Part shown: in pieces, positions 48,762 through 57,853 of the stretch
How positions within the stretch are numbered: the stretch's first letter is position 1
Layout of the letters: every line of letters starts with the position of its first letter
Source of the DNA: Siminovitchia sediminis
GTDB taxonomy: Bacteria; Bacillota; Bacilli; Bacillales; Bacillaceae_C
NCBI RefSeq assembly: GCF_042680885.1
Contig: NZ_JBHUEO010000037.1
Coordinates: 52,236 to 116,235, forward strand
Reading direction: 5' to 3'
Length of the DNA stretch: 64,000 nucleotides
Notes under the pieces: model-generated
What the model was told of the DNA's origin: nothing
Seen by the model: only the letters and a program-made list of their open reading frames with translations
Databases searched by the model: none
Translations under genes and position numbers: made by a program

Positions 48762-50504
48762 TTGGTTAAAAAAAGAACTCAAAAAAGAAGTGAAACCACA
48801 AAAAAATTATTTCCTTATGTAATGTCTACTTCAATGATAACAGCTTCTCTTTTCGCTGTTGGTGGACCGGCGTTCGCAGATGAACAAGATCAGGAACCTA
48901 CATTTAAAAACCACGGACAACAGGTTTCAACTTTGGCGAGGAGTATTCCCGGATCTCCTGAAAAAGGTAAAATCATGAGAGCTGCAGCGAGCAAAAATTG
49001 GAATGAAGACGGAAAAGTTGAAAAGGAAGCACCTGAAGGAGATAACAATGAGGAACAGCCTGGCGACGGTGAAGATGAGCAGACTCCGCCTGCGGATGAA
49101 GGAGATGCTGAAGAACAGCCTGGCGATGGTGAAGATGAGCAGACTCCACCAGCGGATGAAGGTAATGAAGATGAACAGCCTGTAGATGATACAGATGAGC
49201 AGATTCCGCCTGCGGATGAAGGAGATGCTGAAGAACAGCCTGGCGACGGTGAAGATGAGCAGACTCCGCCTGCGGATGAAGGAGATGCTGAAGAACAGCC
49301 TGGCGATGGTGAAGATGAGCAGACTCCGCCTGCGGATGAAGGAGATGCTGAAGAACAGCCTGGTGACGGTGAAGATGAGCAGACTCCGCCTGCGGATGAA
49401 GGAGATGCTGAAGAACAGCCTGGTGACGGTGAAGATGAGCAGACTCCGCCTGCGGATGAAGGAGATGCTGAAGAACAGCCTGGCGACGGTGAAGATGAGC
49501 AGACTCCGCCTGCGGATGAAGGAGATGCTGAAGAACAGCCTGGTGACGGTGAAGATGAGCAGACTCCGCCTGCGGACGAAGGAGATGCTGAGGAACAGCC
49601 TGGCGACGGTGAAGATGAGCAGACTCCACCAGCGGATGAAGGTAATGAAGATGAACAGCCTGTAGATGATACAGATGAGCAGACTCCGCCTGCGGACGAA
49701 GGAGATGCTGAGGAACAGCCTGGCGACGGTGAAGATGAGCAGACTCCACCAGCGGATGAAGGTAATGAAGATGAACAGCCTGTAGATGATACAGATGAGC
49801 AGACTCCGCCTGCTGATGCTGAATCAGGTGAAGAAGAAGCTGTAGAACAGGACGAACCAGTTGATGATACGGAAAACGGGTCTGAAGACACAGAAAGGCC
49901 AGCTGACGATATGATCGATGAGGAACATACGTCAACTGACCCTTCCAGCGATAGTACTATTGTATCAGAAGAACAAGAAACAGTCTATATGTCCCTGTAT
50001 CAAACATTCGACAATTTAATCGGACACTATGATACGCTGATAGAAGACCATTTCGGTGTTGTTTTGCCGGATGAAGGCAATGAAACAGATGGACAAGCAC
50101 CCGAAAACGAACCAGCAGCAGATACTCCGGATACTTACACCGAACAAGAACCGGTATCTGGCCCAATGACATCTGATGATACGGCTGATGCCGAAGACTC
50201 AGCCAATGAAACGGCTGCCGTCCAAGATCCTGACAATAAAACGGCTAATGTCCAAAGTACTGCTTTAGGTCTAAGTGCAAATATTGTGGATGAAGAACCT
50301 CTAATCGAGGCGAGTGTTACCCACGAATCAGCCGATGAGGCCGCTAATGTCCAGGATACAAATGAAGAACCAAATGTTGAAGCCAGTGCTGTACAAGAAT
50401 CAGCTGATGAGGCTGCCCCGTCTACTGTTTGGGATAAACTCGTAGATTACTATCAACAAGCAGTAACGGCCTACGAATCTTTTGTAGGGTTGTTGAAAAA
50501 ATAA
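48762..50504 (+). CDS. secreted, very acidic repeat protein
   Basis: A 580-residue protein. A basic, long signal peptide (KKRTQKRSETTKKLFPYV then a hydrophobic stretch ending AVGGPAFA-DEQ) is followed by 12 copies of a 20-residue repeat, residues about 107-346. The repeats are of two types: GDAEEQPGDGEDEQTPPADE (nine copies) and GNEDEQPVDDTDEQTPPADE (three). After them come acidic unique segments and a C-terminal amphipathic stretch TVWDKLVDYYQQAVTAYESFVGLLKK. There is no LPXTG motif, so it is shed or held in another way. The TTG start has AAAGGGG eight bases upstream. Function unknown; a polyanionic surface or matrix protein is my guess. Confidence 0.75.
   Translation: MVKKRTQKRSETTKKLFPYVMSTSMITASLFAVGGPAFADEQDQEPTFKNHGQQVSTLARSIPGSPEKGKIMRAAASKNWNEDGKVEKEAPEGDNNEEQPGDGEDEQTPPADEGDAEEQPGDGEDEQTPPADEGNEDEQPVDDTDEQIPPADEGDAEEQPGDGEDEQTPPADEGDAEEQPGDGEDEQTPPADEGDAEEQPGDGEDEQTPPADEGDAEEQPGDGEDEQTPPADEGDAEEQPGDGEDEQTPPADEGDAEEQPGDGEDEQTPPADEGDAEEQPGDGEDEQTPPADEGNEDEQPVDDTDEQTPPADEGDAEEQPGDGEDEQTPPADEGNEDEQPVDDTDEQTPPADAESGEEEAVEQDEPVDDTENGSEDTERPADDMIDEEHTSTDPSSDSTIVSEEQETVYMSLYQTFDNLIGHYDTLIEDHFGVVLPDEGNETDGQAPENEPAADTPDTYTEQEPVSGPMTSDDTADAEDSANETAAVQDPDNKTANVQSTALGLSANIVDEEPLIEASVTHESADEAANVQDTNEEPNVEASAVQESADEAAPSTVWDKLVDYYQQAVTAYESFVGLLKK
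49081..49800 (+). repeat. 60-bp in-frame tandem repeat, 12 copies
   Basis: Twelve contiguous 60-base units code for the 20-residue repeats of the acidic protein. Nine belong to one type and three (49141, 49621, 49741) to a second. The near identity of the DNA, including synonymous positions, points to recent expansion. Confidence 0.95.
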
Positions 50505-50534
50505 AACTGTAAAGTTTTGTTAAAGGATGATAAA

Positions 50535-50576
50535 CTCCCCTGAAGGTAAAATCTGTTGCCTTTGGGGGAGCTTTTA
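50535..50576 (+). terminator. terminator of the acidic repeat gene
   Basis: CTCCCC with AAGG pairs with CCTT and GGGGAG, then TTTTAT. Confidence 0.65.
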
Positions 50577-50745
50577 TCTGTTCTGAGATTGATGACACTC
50601 AAACGATAAGCTATATATGGGCAGTCAGCCGGCTTCATTATGGAAGGGGAGATGCTCCTGTACCTTTTTCTTTCTCCTGCAGGAGTCCACCTGACCGCTT
50701 ATATCTTGGGTCCACTACATGATTATTTTGTCCAAACCAAAAAAT
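50577..50745. other. intergenic region
   Basis: No gene. It carries TCTCCTGCAGGAGTCCACC near 50669-50687, similar to a stretch ACTCCGGCAGGAGTCTGCC near 43395-43413, a kind of small intergenic repeat common in Bacillus. Confidence 0.4.
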
Positions 50746-50781
50746 AACTCCGGAACAAATCATGAATCGATTGTTACGGAG
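50746..50781 (-). terminator. terminator of the minJ gene
   Basis: On the minus strand ACTCCGTAACAA pairs with TTGTTCCGGAGT and is followed by TATTTTTT. Confidence 0.8.
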
Positions 50782-50792
50782 TATTCATCCAT

Positions 50793-51986
50793 TTACATCG
50801 CCTCACCAGGCTCCCGCTTTTTGCGTTTTTCCACAGAAAGAATCCCGAGTTCATGATGATCACCTTCATAAAGAGCACACTGCTCAAACCGGATTTCTCC
50901 ATTCACGTCTATGACTTCCAGTTTACAGTACGCACGGTTTTTCAATAAAGCCTTATACAGCTCTTCTTTATTTGAAATTGGCATATTATTGCAACTCTGG
51001 ATAATTTCCCCTGTTTTCAATTCCATTTTGCTTGCAGGTGACCCTGGGATCGTATCCAACACCATGAGTCCTTTGTTGCGGGGGGTGAAATAGTATAATG
51101 TGTTGTTTTCCCTGACTCTATGCAAATAAGAGATCAGGGCACGGCCCACAATCGCGATACCGGTAATGATCGGGTAAGTATATTCCGGATAAAAGAAACC
51201 GGCTGCAGCCCCTCCAAGAACCACGATTCCCAATAGCTTGACCTTCCTTGCCATCCTTTCTACTGCCTGGCTTGGGAGACAGCTTTGCACCTGATTTTGG
51301 AACCCCACCGTAAACGGTATGAACAGAAAGGAATAGGAAGCATTATCCCAATCAAATACAGGCCACCATTCAAAGGGTGGCGGCAGTGGCCCTGCCGGCA
51401 ACAAAAAGAAAATGGGCAGCATCCATATTCTTTTCACTTGGAGAGCGCCAACTGTCAGTCCCCGTGGACTGGTTCTTAATTTAGGGGAAATATCTTTTAA
51501 GCCGTCTTTTTGCATCAGGATGCCTTCCGTTAAAAGAAGGATTCCCAACAATATCGGAAGACTGGTCAGCAGAGGACTGCCCTCAAACAAACCATGAATG
51601 TATGGGACCTGCAACTCCAAAGCATCTATTGCATATACAAGCAGGAATGGAACGCCTGCTGTCCAAGCCGGAGAAAGGAGCCTTCCATTGCCGGCTGCTC
51701 CCAGTATGATTGTAAAGATCCCTATCAAAACAATCATTTCAAACGGAACAACAAATCCGGTACTAAAGGAGAGAATTGAAAGAATCGCACCTGCCAAAAT
51801 CCCTGCAGGAAACAACAGTTTCAATTCATGAAAAATATCATTTACTCTAACATGAAAGTCTTTTCGCTCTCTCTTTATTCTAATTAAACCGGCAGCCATC
51901 ACCAGTATCACTGTAAAATACAAAACGGGATTCAGAAAAAATTTACCCATCACTTTCACCAATTCCAGCAGCCATTCTTGTCCCAT
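50793..51986 (-). CDS. minJ: MinJ-like cell division topological protein
   Basis: A 397-residue membrane protein with about eight helices and a C-terminal PDZ domain (residues about 310-390: KGLMVLDTIPGSPASKMELKTGEIIQSCNN). Length and layout equal MinJ of Bacillus subtilis, which links DivIVA at the poles to MinD and so keeps the division septum in the middle. In Bacillus the gene lies beside ctpB and ftsEX, as here. The ATG at 51986 follows GGGAGG; a longer reading has no site. Confidence 0.88.
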   Translation of the reverse strand: MGQEWLLELVKVMGKFFLNPVLYFTVILVMAAGLIRIKRERKDFHVRVNDIFHELKLLFPAGILAGAILSILSFSTGFVVPFEMIVLIGIFTIILGAAGNGRLLSPAWTAGVPFLLVYAIDALELQVPYIHGLFEGSPLLTSLPILLGILLLTEGILMQKDGLKDISPKLRTSPRGLTVGALQVKRIWMLPIFFLLPAGPLPPPFEWWPVFDWDNASYSFLFIPFTVGFQNQVQSCLPSQAVERMARKVKLLGIVVLGGAAAGFFYPEYTYPIITGIAIVGRALISYLHRVRENNTLYYFTPRNKGLMVLDTIPGSPASKMELKTGEIIQSCNNMPISNKEELYKALLKNRAYCKLEVIDVNGEIRFEQCALYEGDHHELGILSVEKRKKREPGEAM

Positions 51987-52133
51987 CTTCGAGCCTCCCT
52001 CTGGAACGTTCATATCTTTTATTCTATCAAAGTTTCCATTGGGTAGGAATGTAAAAATAGACAGAAGAACAAGTCACCATATGACCGCAGAGATGGGCTT
52101 ACAAATAAAGGAAGGCAGGTCATATGGCCAACT

Positions 52134-52162
52134 AAAAAAGGCACGGAAGGATCCATCGTGCC
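52134..52162 (-). terminator. terminator of the ctpB gene
   Basis: GGCACG...CGTGCC then TTTTTTAG on the minus strand. Confidence 0.8.
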
Positions 52163-52174
52163 TCACGAGATCTA

Positions 52175-53605
52175 TCACTTAATGGTTTTGATTGCCACCT
52201 GTAGCTGTAAATCATTCCGCTCGTCCTGGATTTCTTTAATAACCGCTTCTTCCAGCCTTTCAGCTGTTTTCTGATCAATCTTCCCTGTGACCGGTACTTT
52301 TTCAATCGACTGGAATGCCCGGACAGCCCGCTCCGTCTGCCCGTCAAAATACCCATCCGTTCTTCCAGGACCATAACCGAGACCGGTCAACAATTCTTGG
52401 GCAACTTTGACTTCTTCATTATTCATGTCCCGGGTGAGTTCTTTTTCCAACGTTAAAGACGGGGCATGGAAAAATTCCGGCTGTTTCACTTCAATCGTCG
52501 GTTTAATTCCTTTTCCATGAATCCAATGGCCGTCGGGTGTCAGCCATTTAAACATGGTCAGCTTAATGTTGCTGCCATCATCAAGCGGAATCGCCTGCTG
52601 TACCGTTCCTTTTCCAAAAGTTTTTACTCCGACCAGATGGTACCCTTCCACTTCATTTAGGGCACCCGCCAGTATTTCCGATGCGGAAGCACTTCCTTCA
52701 TCAATCAGTACCGTAATCGGATAGGGCTTTCTTTTTTCAAGAGCAGAATAATAAGGGTTTTTCTTACCGCTTCTCTCTTCAATTTGAACGTAGGGTTTTT
52801 TGCCCGTTACCAGCTGTTGCAAGATATCTTCCACGCTGGAAAGCATCCCGCCGGGGTTTCCGCGCACATCAATGACCAGCCCGTCCAGTTTTTCTTTTTC
52901 CAATGTGTCAAGCTGATCTTTAAATTCTCTTGAAGTACCTTCTGCAAAGGAAGTAATTTCCACATAGCCCACTTGCTTATCCCCATCTTTTTTCATATCG
53001 GAAAAAACCGTTACGATGGGGACTTCCTCACGTGTAATCTCTACCTGAAATGGTTTCGTCGCCCCTTTTCTCAGAATTTCCAGTGTGACAACAGTGCCTT
53101 CTTCGCCGCGAATTTTGCTCGTGGCCTCATAGAGATCCAGCCCCTCTACGGATTCTCCGTCAATTTTTAAAATTTGATCCTTCGGTTTTAGACCTGCTTT
53201 TTCTGCTGGTGTATTTTTAATAGGAGCGACTATGATCAGTTTTCCTTCTTCAATCGTTACCTGTGCTCCGATTCCATCAAATGATGAATCCAGGCTGTCA
53301 TTAAATTGTTCCGCCGTCTCTGCATCCATATAGACAGAATACGGATCATTCAGCGTCCGGACCATCCCCTGGATTGCCCCCTGTATCAGCTCCTCACCGC
53401 CAACTTTCTCCACGTAAGACTTTTGAATCAACTGGAAAACCTGGTCAACCTTTTCAAGGCCATCAGAAGCCATTGTTTGTCGCGGACTGCTTTCAATCAG
53501 ACTTTCTTCTTTTCTGGATTCTTTCCATTTCATTCCTGCATAGGTTCCGCCAGCCCCTAATAATAAAGAGGAGGCGACTATTAATGCCAGCCATTTCTTT
53601 TTCAT
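52175..53605 (-). CDS. ctpB: S41 carboxy-terminal processing protease CtpB
   Basis: A 476-residue secreted or anchored serine protease. An N-terminal anchor (residues 5-25) is followed by a PDZ domain (about 100-170), the S41 domain with the catalytic pair Ser in DEGSASASEIL and Lys in GVKTFGKGTVQ, and a C-terminal peptidoglycan-binding domain (VKVAQELLTGLGYGPGRTDGYFDGQTERAVRAF). In Bacillus CtpB cuts SpoIVFA in the sporulation sigma-K checkpoint. The start is ATG at 53605 with GGGGGA upstream. Confidence 0.92.
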   Translation of the reverse strand: MKKKWLALIVASSLLLGAGGTYAGMKWKESRKEESLIESSPRQTMASDGLEKVDQVFQLIQKSYVEKVGGEELIQGAIQGMVRTLNDPYSVYMDAETAEQFNDSLDSSFDGIGAQVTIEEGKLIIVAPIKNTPAEKAGLKPKDQILKIDGESVEGLDLYEATSKIRGEEGTVVTLEILRKGATKPFQVEITREEVPIVTVFSDMKKDGDKQVGYVEITSFAEGTSREFKDQLDTLEKEKLDGLVIDVRGNPGGMLSSVEDILQQLVTGKKPYVQIEERSGKKNPYYSALEKRKPYPITVLIDEGSASASEILAGALNEVEGYHLVGVKTFGKGTVQQAIPLDDGSNIKLTMFKWLTPDGHWIHGKGIKPTIEVKQPEFFHAPSLTLEKELTRDMNNEEVKVAQELLTGLGYGPGRTDGYFDGQTERAVRAFQSIEKVPVTGKIDQKTAERLEEAVIKEIQDERNDLQLQVAIKTIK

Positions 53606-54055
53606 CGACTTCCCCCTCAACCGGTTACCCTTATTTCAAACTATGCCAGGGGAGGACAAGTTATGAAGAATTTTCAGATTCATGTTACGATATGAACAAC
53701 ATCGATTTTGAAAAGAAATGTGGAAGTAATCATCAGTGCGGGCAAATTAGACGGCCTGTAGAGGCAGTCTTTTTAGGCATTCAGGGAAATTTAGCGACAT
53801 CATGAGAAGCATTTTTCATATGCTCCATGCCGTTTTCGATGAGATGACCCTGCCTTCCTCTGAAAAATGTTACGAAGGAACGCATTGAGCTTACGCTAGA
53901 CAAAACCATTGAAAAAAGAAGTAAGAATGATCATCCCTTTGCTAAGAAGTTTATAGGATGACCCCACTGTTTGATTTGGTGGAGCAGGTCTGAATAAATT
54001 GCCTGTGTATTTCGTGTTTTCTATACATGTTTAAAAAATGAAAGGCGGTTATGCC
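53606..54055. other. intergenic region
   Basis: No supported gene. A strong AGGGGAGGAC site at 53648-53657 precedes a 10-codon frame MKNFQIHVTI, probably chance. A weak hairpin GACGGCC...GGCAGTC with TTTTTA lies near 53748-53776. Confidence 0.4.
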
Positions 54056-54817
54056 ATGATTGTTCGAGAGCGGGAAAAAGATTTTGTGATGATTGAGCAG
54101 CACCATCATGGAGATGTTTCCGGAAAACTTCTGCACTATTGGAAAGAAAGTCTTTGGAGGGGCGACAAACAGGAGTCAGTGTTCTATGCAGTCCACCAGC
54201 ATGATTGTGGTTGGAAGTCGGCAGACAAAACGCCGATCTGGAATGATCAGCAGCAAGCGCCGTATACATTTATGGATTTTCCCATGCCGTTAAAGACGCT
54301 GATTTACAGATATGGAATCGATGAAATTGCCAGGGAAAATCTGTATGCCGCGCTTTTGTGCAGCAAGCATTACACTCACTTTATGGAGATGGAGAACTCG
54401 GAGGAAGCTCAGGATTTCGTAAAAAAAGAAGAGATACGACAAAGAAAATGGTTTAATTCCTTGCCGGACAGCGATCGGAATTTATTTCATTTTCATTTCG
54501 GACTTTTGAAGCTATTTGATAACCTGTCCCTGTTTTTATGCCTGAATGAACCAGGCAAAAATGAGCACCCTTTTTACAGGAATGGCATCCCCTTGTCCCC
54601 GGCTCTTCATGGTTTTCAACAGGAGAAGCTCGATCTCCATTGGATGGACGAAAACACCTTAGCCGTTGATGAATTTCCATTTGAGCAGGCATTTACGGTG
54701 AGTGTAGAGCAAAAAGTAGTGTCTAAATCAGATATCGCCCAAAAAGGATTAATAGAAAGCTACATGGCAGCCCCTATACAAGAAATTTATATTCAATGGA
54801 TTCCCTTTGCGGAGTGA
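54056..54817 (+). CDS. DUF3891 family protein
   Basis: A 253-residue soluble protein. The beginning MIVREREKDFVMIEQHHHGDVSG, FYAVHQHDCGWKSAD and SKHYTHFME are family hallmarks, giving several clustered His/Asp residues that could bind a metal, much like HD-type hydrolases. Function is unknown. The ATG at 54056 follows AAAGGCGG. It is the only plus-strand gene in this stretch and shares no partner. Confidence 0.85.
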   Translation: MIVREREKDFVMIEQHHHGDVSGKLLHYWKESLWRGDKQESVFYAVHQHDCGWKSADKTPIWNDQQQAPYTFMDFPMPLKTLIYRYGIDEIARENLYAALLCSKHYTHFMEMENSEEAQDFVKKEEIRQRKWFNSLPDSDRNLFHFHFGLLKLFDNLSLFLCLNEPGKNEHPFYRNGIPLSPALHGFQQEKLDLHWMDENTLAVDEFPFEQAFTVSVEQKVVSKSDIAQKGLIESYMAAPIQEIYIQWIPFAE

Positions 54818-54951
54818 ATGTCGGAGAATAGATGACTGCACTTAAAGCAGCCAATGGCCCTGCCCATAAGGAGTTGTCTTATTGAAGTGAACTGTCCAGG
54901 TATTTCCAGTCATATCAGATGGCCGCTTTTCAATGAAAAATTACACAAGAA

Positions 54952-54979
54952 AAACCGGCGTGCAATTGCACACCGGCTA
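54952..54979 (-). terminator. terminator of metY
   Basis: CCGGTGTGC pairs with GCACGCCGG around AATT, then TTTTTC on the minus strand. Confidence 0.85.
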
Positions 54980-54992
54980 TCAGCCTCGTGAT

Positions 54993-56291
54993 TTATTTTT
55001 GTTCGACGGCTTCCACCGCTTTTTCAATAGCCTGTTTCAGGTCAGCTTTGATATCTTCAATAGACTCAAGCCCTACTGCCAATCTGATCAGTTCTTCGGT
55101 AACTCCCGTATCTTTGAGTTCTTCAGGACTGAGCTGCTGATGTGTTGTGGTTGCCGGATGAATAATCAGGGATTTTGCATCTCCAACGTTGGCCACGTGA
55201 GACCAGAGTTGAATACTGTCGATCACTTTTTTGCCGGCTTCTCTTCCGCCTTTGATTCCAAAGTTTACAATCGCACCAGGGCCTTTGGGAAAGTACTTTT
55301 GTGCAAGTTCATAGGAAGGATGGCTTTCAAGGCCGGGATAAGAGACCCACTCTACTGCATCATGATTTTGCAAGAAATCTGCAATGGCTTTTGCATTTTC
55401 AATATGTTTTTCAATACGAACGTGCAAAGTTTCCAGCCCTTGAATCAATAGGAACGCGTTGTCCGGACTTAGGCACGGACCAAAGTCACGAAGAAGCTGT
55501 ACGCGAAGTTTTGTTGCAAAGGCTGCATTTGGCACATCAACACCGTAGCGGATGCCATGGTAACTGCGGTCCGGCTCAACGAAGTCAGGGAATTTGTCGT
55601 TGTTCCAGTCAAATCTGCCGGCATCCACCGCGATACCTCCAATGGCTGTTCCGTGTCCGCCGATCCATTTGGTCGCAGAATGAACGACAATATCCGCACC
55701 ATGCTCGATCGGTTTGGAAATGTATGGACCAAACGTATTATCGACAATTAATGGAATGTTATTTTCGTGTGCGATCGCAGCGACCGCTTCTATATCCAAC
55801 ACATGGAGGCTCGGATTTCCGATCGTCTCTCCATAGATGGCTTTAGTTTTCGGTGTGATCGCTTTGCGGAAGTTCTCCGGATCTTTCGGATCAACAAATT
55901 TCACATTGATGCCATACTTCGGAAGTGATATGGAGAACAAATTGTATGTACCTCCATACAGGTCCGTCGCAGCAATGATTTCATCGCCTGCACGTGCAAT
56001 ATTTAAAATTGAAAAAGCAATGGCAGCCATTCCGGATGAAAGGGCCACAGCCGCTGTTCCACCCTCAAGTTCTGCTATTCTTTTTTCAAATACATCCACA
56101 GTCGGGTTCATAATACGTGTATAAATATTTCCGGATTCTTCCAGAGCAAATAATTTTCTGGCATGTTCTGTGTCCTTAAATACGTAAGAGGTTGTTCTGT
56201 ACACCGGGACTGCACGTGCACCTGTTTCGTCAGGTTGTTGTCCCCCATGCAATAAAACCGTTTCTTGCTGATATTGTTTGTCTTGTGCCAT
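54993..56291 (-). CDS. metY: O-acetylhomoserine aminocarboxypropyltransferase/sulfhydrylase MetY
   Basis: A 432-residue PLP enzyme of the Cys/Met metabolism family. It has YTRIMNPTVDVFEKRIAELEGG near the start, SSGMAAI, the PLP lysine in HSATKWIGGHG, and the C-terminal region LSPEELKDTGVTEELIRLAVGLE. It makes homocysteine from O-acetylhomoserine and sulphide in methionine synthesis. The ATG at 56291 follows GAGGAGGA. It is controlled by the S-box riboswitch upstream. Confidence 0.93.
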   Translation of the reverse strand: MAQDKQYQQETVLLHGGQQPDETGARAVPVYRTTSYVFKDTEHARKLFALEESGNIYTRIMNPTVDVFEKRIAELEGGTAAVALSSGMAAIAFSILNIARAGDEIIAATDLYGGTYNLFSISLPKYGINVKFVDPKDPENFRKAITPKTKAIYGETIGNPSLHVLDIEAVAAIAHENNIPLIVDNTFGPYISKPIEHGADIVVHSATKWIGGHGTAIGGIAVDAGRFDWNNDKFPDFVEPDRSYHGIRYGVDVPNAAFATKLRVQLLRDFGPCLSPDNAFLLIQGLETLHVRIEKHIENAKAIADFLQNHDAVEWVSYPGLESHPSYELAQKYFPKGPGAIVNFGIKGGREAGKKVIDSIQLWSHVANVGDAKSLIIHPATTTHQQLSPEELKDTGVTEELIRLAVGLESIEDIKADLKQAIEKAVEAVEQK

Positions 56292-56382
56292 TTTTTCTTC
56301 CTCCTCAAATTTGAATAAATCCATCGGAAAACCAGGTAATTCTTACAGCCGTTTATTGATCCTGCCATCTTGGAAGGGGAAA

Positions 56383-56541
56383 AACTAAAAGCCCTCTTCT
56401 GTATAAGAAGAGGGCCGCTATTTCGATTCCTCCCCTTATCTGCCAAGTCTTAAAGACTTGTAGGAATTAGCACCTTTTCAGAAACCTGAAGGTTGCCGGG
56501 CATCATAGGGCCTAATCCCTCCGCCGCTCTTGATAAGAGTG
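56383..56541 (-). promoter_or_regulatory. SAM-I (S-box) riboswitch with intrinsic terminator
   Basis: On the minus strand CTCTTATCAAGAG at 56527-56539 begins the aptamer, followed by GGCGGAGGGA, GGCCCTATGATGCCCGGCAACC and AAGGTGCTAATTCC, the S-box consensus, and GATAAGGGGAGG closes P1 near 56431-56444. A terminator GCCCTCTTCT/AGAAGAGGGC (56391-56415) with a T run ends it. SAM binding should stop transcription of metY. Confidence 0.95.
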
Positions 56542-56638
56542 TTGCTTATTCATTTAGTTATCTGTGCTCTGTTGAGCTCTTGCCTATTACTATATACCAA
56601 TGCTCCGGTGACTGTCAACAAAAATATAAAAATCGGTT

Positions 56639-57232
56639 CTATTCCATATCCGCTACCATTCCCTGAATGGTTTCCTCATCCATCGGGCCAATAATTTTCG
56701 TGTGGATCACTCCATTGGCATCAATCATGTAAGTAGTGGGAATCGTAAAAGCCTGATAAGTATCCCCAATTTCTCCATTCTTATCCAGAGGAACAGGGAA
56801 CGTCAGTCCAAATTCTGCAATAAAATTTTCTACCTTTTTCCTGACATCCCCGCCGCGTTCGGCGTTTGTCAGATTGACAGCCAAAATTTCCACATTTTCC
56901 TGCTCCGCTTTTGTTTCGTAATAGTTTTGCAAATGCGGCATTTCCGCCTTACATGGCGGACACCAGGAAGCCCAGAAATTTAAAATCACCTTTTTTCCTT
57001 TATAATCTGAAAGGGAAACTGTTTCTCCGTCCAGTGTTTCAAGTGTAAAATCGGGCGGCAGATCCCCCTCTTTTAACCCTTCACTCACCTGTTCCATCGT
57101 ATCCGCTTGTGAGTAAAATTCCTCTTGCGCTGCTTTTGTATCAGCATTTTCACGGACATCCTGCACAATATTGACAGCCACAATCGCAACTAGAAGTACA
57201 AGTAGTGCCAAGCCAAATATTTTCTTGCTCAT
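56639..57232 (-). CDS. TlpA/ResA-like thiol-disulphide redoxin
   Basis: A 197-residue membrane-anchored thioredoxin-fold protein. Residues 4-24 are an uncleaved anchor. The redox motif is FWASWCPPCKAEMPHL and the cis-Pro loop is TIPTTYMID. Relatives ResA and StoA reduce apocytochrome c or spore-wall proteins outside the membrane with electrons from CcdA. The ATG overlaps the stop of the upstream membrane gene as ATGA, so the two work together. A long earlier frame is without support. Confidence 0.88.
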   Translation of the reverse strand: MSKKIFGLALLVLLVAIVAVNIVQDVRENADTKAAQEEFYSQADTMEQVSEGLKEGDLPPDFTLETLDGETVSLSDYKGKKVILNFWASWCPPCKAEMPHLQNYYETKAEQENVEILAVNLTNAERGGDVRKKVENFIAEFGLTFPVPLDKNGEIGDTYQAFTIPTTYMIDANGVIHTKIIGPMDEETIQGMVADME

Positions 57233-57843
57233 TGGTTTTTTTTCCTCCCTTTCCAGGCTGTTACGACCAGAAGCAGTGTGACAGCTGTGTATGTGATCAC
57301 TGGTACGGATAGAAGGTCGCCTTTCAAAGAATACATGAAAGCTTGAAAAGCAGTAAACAGTACAAGAATTTGATAACTCTCGGCCACGTTCCCTGATTTT
57401 TTCCTTATCCATACAATTGCCAGGAGATTTCCGATCAGTTGAATCCCTGGAAGCAATATATGCTCTTGATTGAATAAATAGAAGACAAGCTCATATACGG
57501 TAATCAAGACTATCCATCCCTCTGCATGAAAAGCCCTGTATTTATTTGTTTTTAGCAAGTAGATGAGTGCAGCAGCAGTCCCTAACACAAACCCCTTCAA
57601 ACCGCCATCAAAATAAACAACAGACAGCGGCTGCCGCTTAACCAACTCCCATTGGAAAAGAATGACGCTGAGCTTCCAGATGAGTATGAAGATAAAAAAA
57701 GCATTGCTGTACCGCTCAGCAGTTTCTTTTGTAAAATACCACCTTATATGCGCATAAGTAAGAATAAAGGCTGCCACAACAGCCACCCATGAAGCAGGAA
57801 AGGATAGAGATCCGATCGTATACCAATTCAATTTGATTACCAC
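57229..57843 (-). CDS. membrane protein coupled to the TlpA-like redoxin
   Basis: A 204-residue protein with about six helices. The start LNWYTIGSLSFPASWVAVVAAFILTY vaguely recalls prolipoprotein diacylglyceryl transferase-type membrane proteins, but no active-site motif of those is visible. It is translated before, and overlaps, the redoxin gene. It may be a scaffold or a partner of the redoxin. I do not recognise the family. Confidence 0.7.
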   Translation of the reverse strand: MVIKLNWYTIGSLSFPASWVAVVAAFILTYAHIRWYFTKETAERYSNAFFIFILIWKLSVILFQWELVKRQPLSVVYFDGGLKGFVLGTAAALIYLLKTNKYRAFHAEGWIVLITVYELVFYLFNQEHILLPGIQLIGNLLAIVWIRKKSGNVAESYQILVLFTAFQAFMYSLKGDLLSVPVITYTAVTLLLVVTAWKGRKKNQ

Positions 57844-57853
57844 TTTCTGATAT

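Noticed and set aside
48890..49935. Ser/Cys-rich and His/Leu-rich proteins antisense to the acidic repeat gene
   Set aside because: These are shadow frames of the 60-base repeat. The plus strand has the signal peptide and the ribosome binding site.
43395..50687. CTCC(G/T)GCAGGAGT copies at about 43395 and 50669 as a mobile element
   Set aside because: Only two short partial copies are seen; such palindromic intergenic stretches are common in Bacillus and no element borders can be drawn.
53654..53693. Ten-codon leader peptide behind a strong Shine-Dalgarno upstream of DUF3891
   Set aside because: It is too short to judge, lies 370 bases from the next gene and no attenuator structure follows closely.
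56108..56446. 112-residue minus-strand protein upstream of metY
   Set aside because: It runs through the SAM riboswitch terminator and into metY in another frame; the RNA element explains the conservation.
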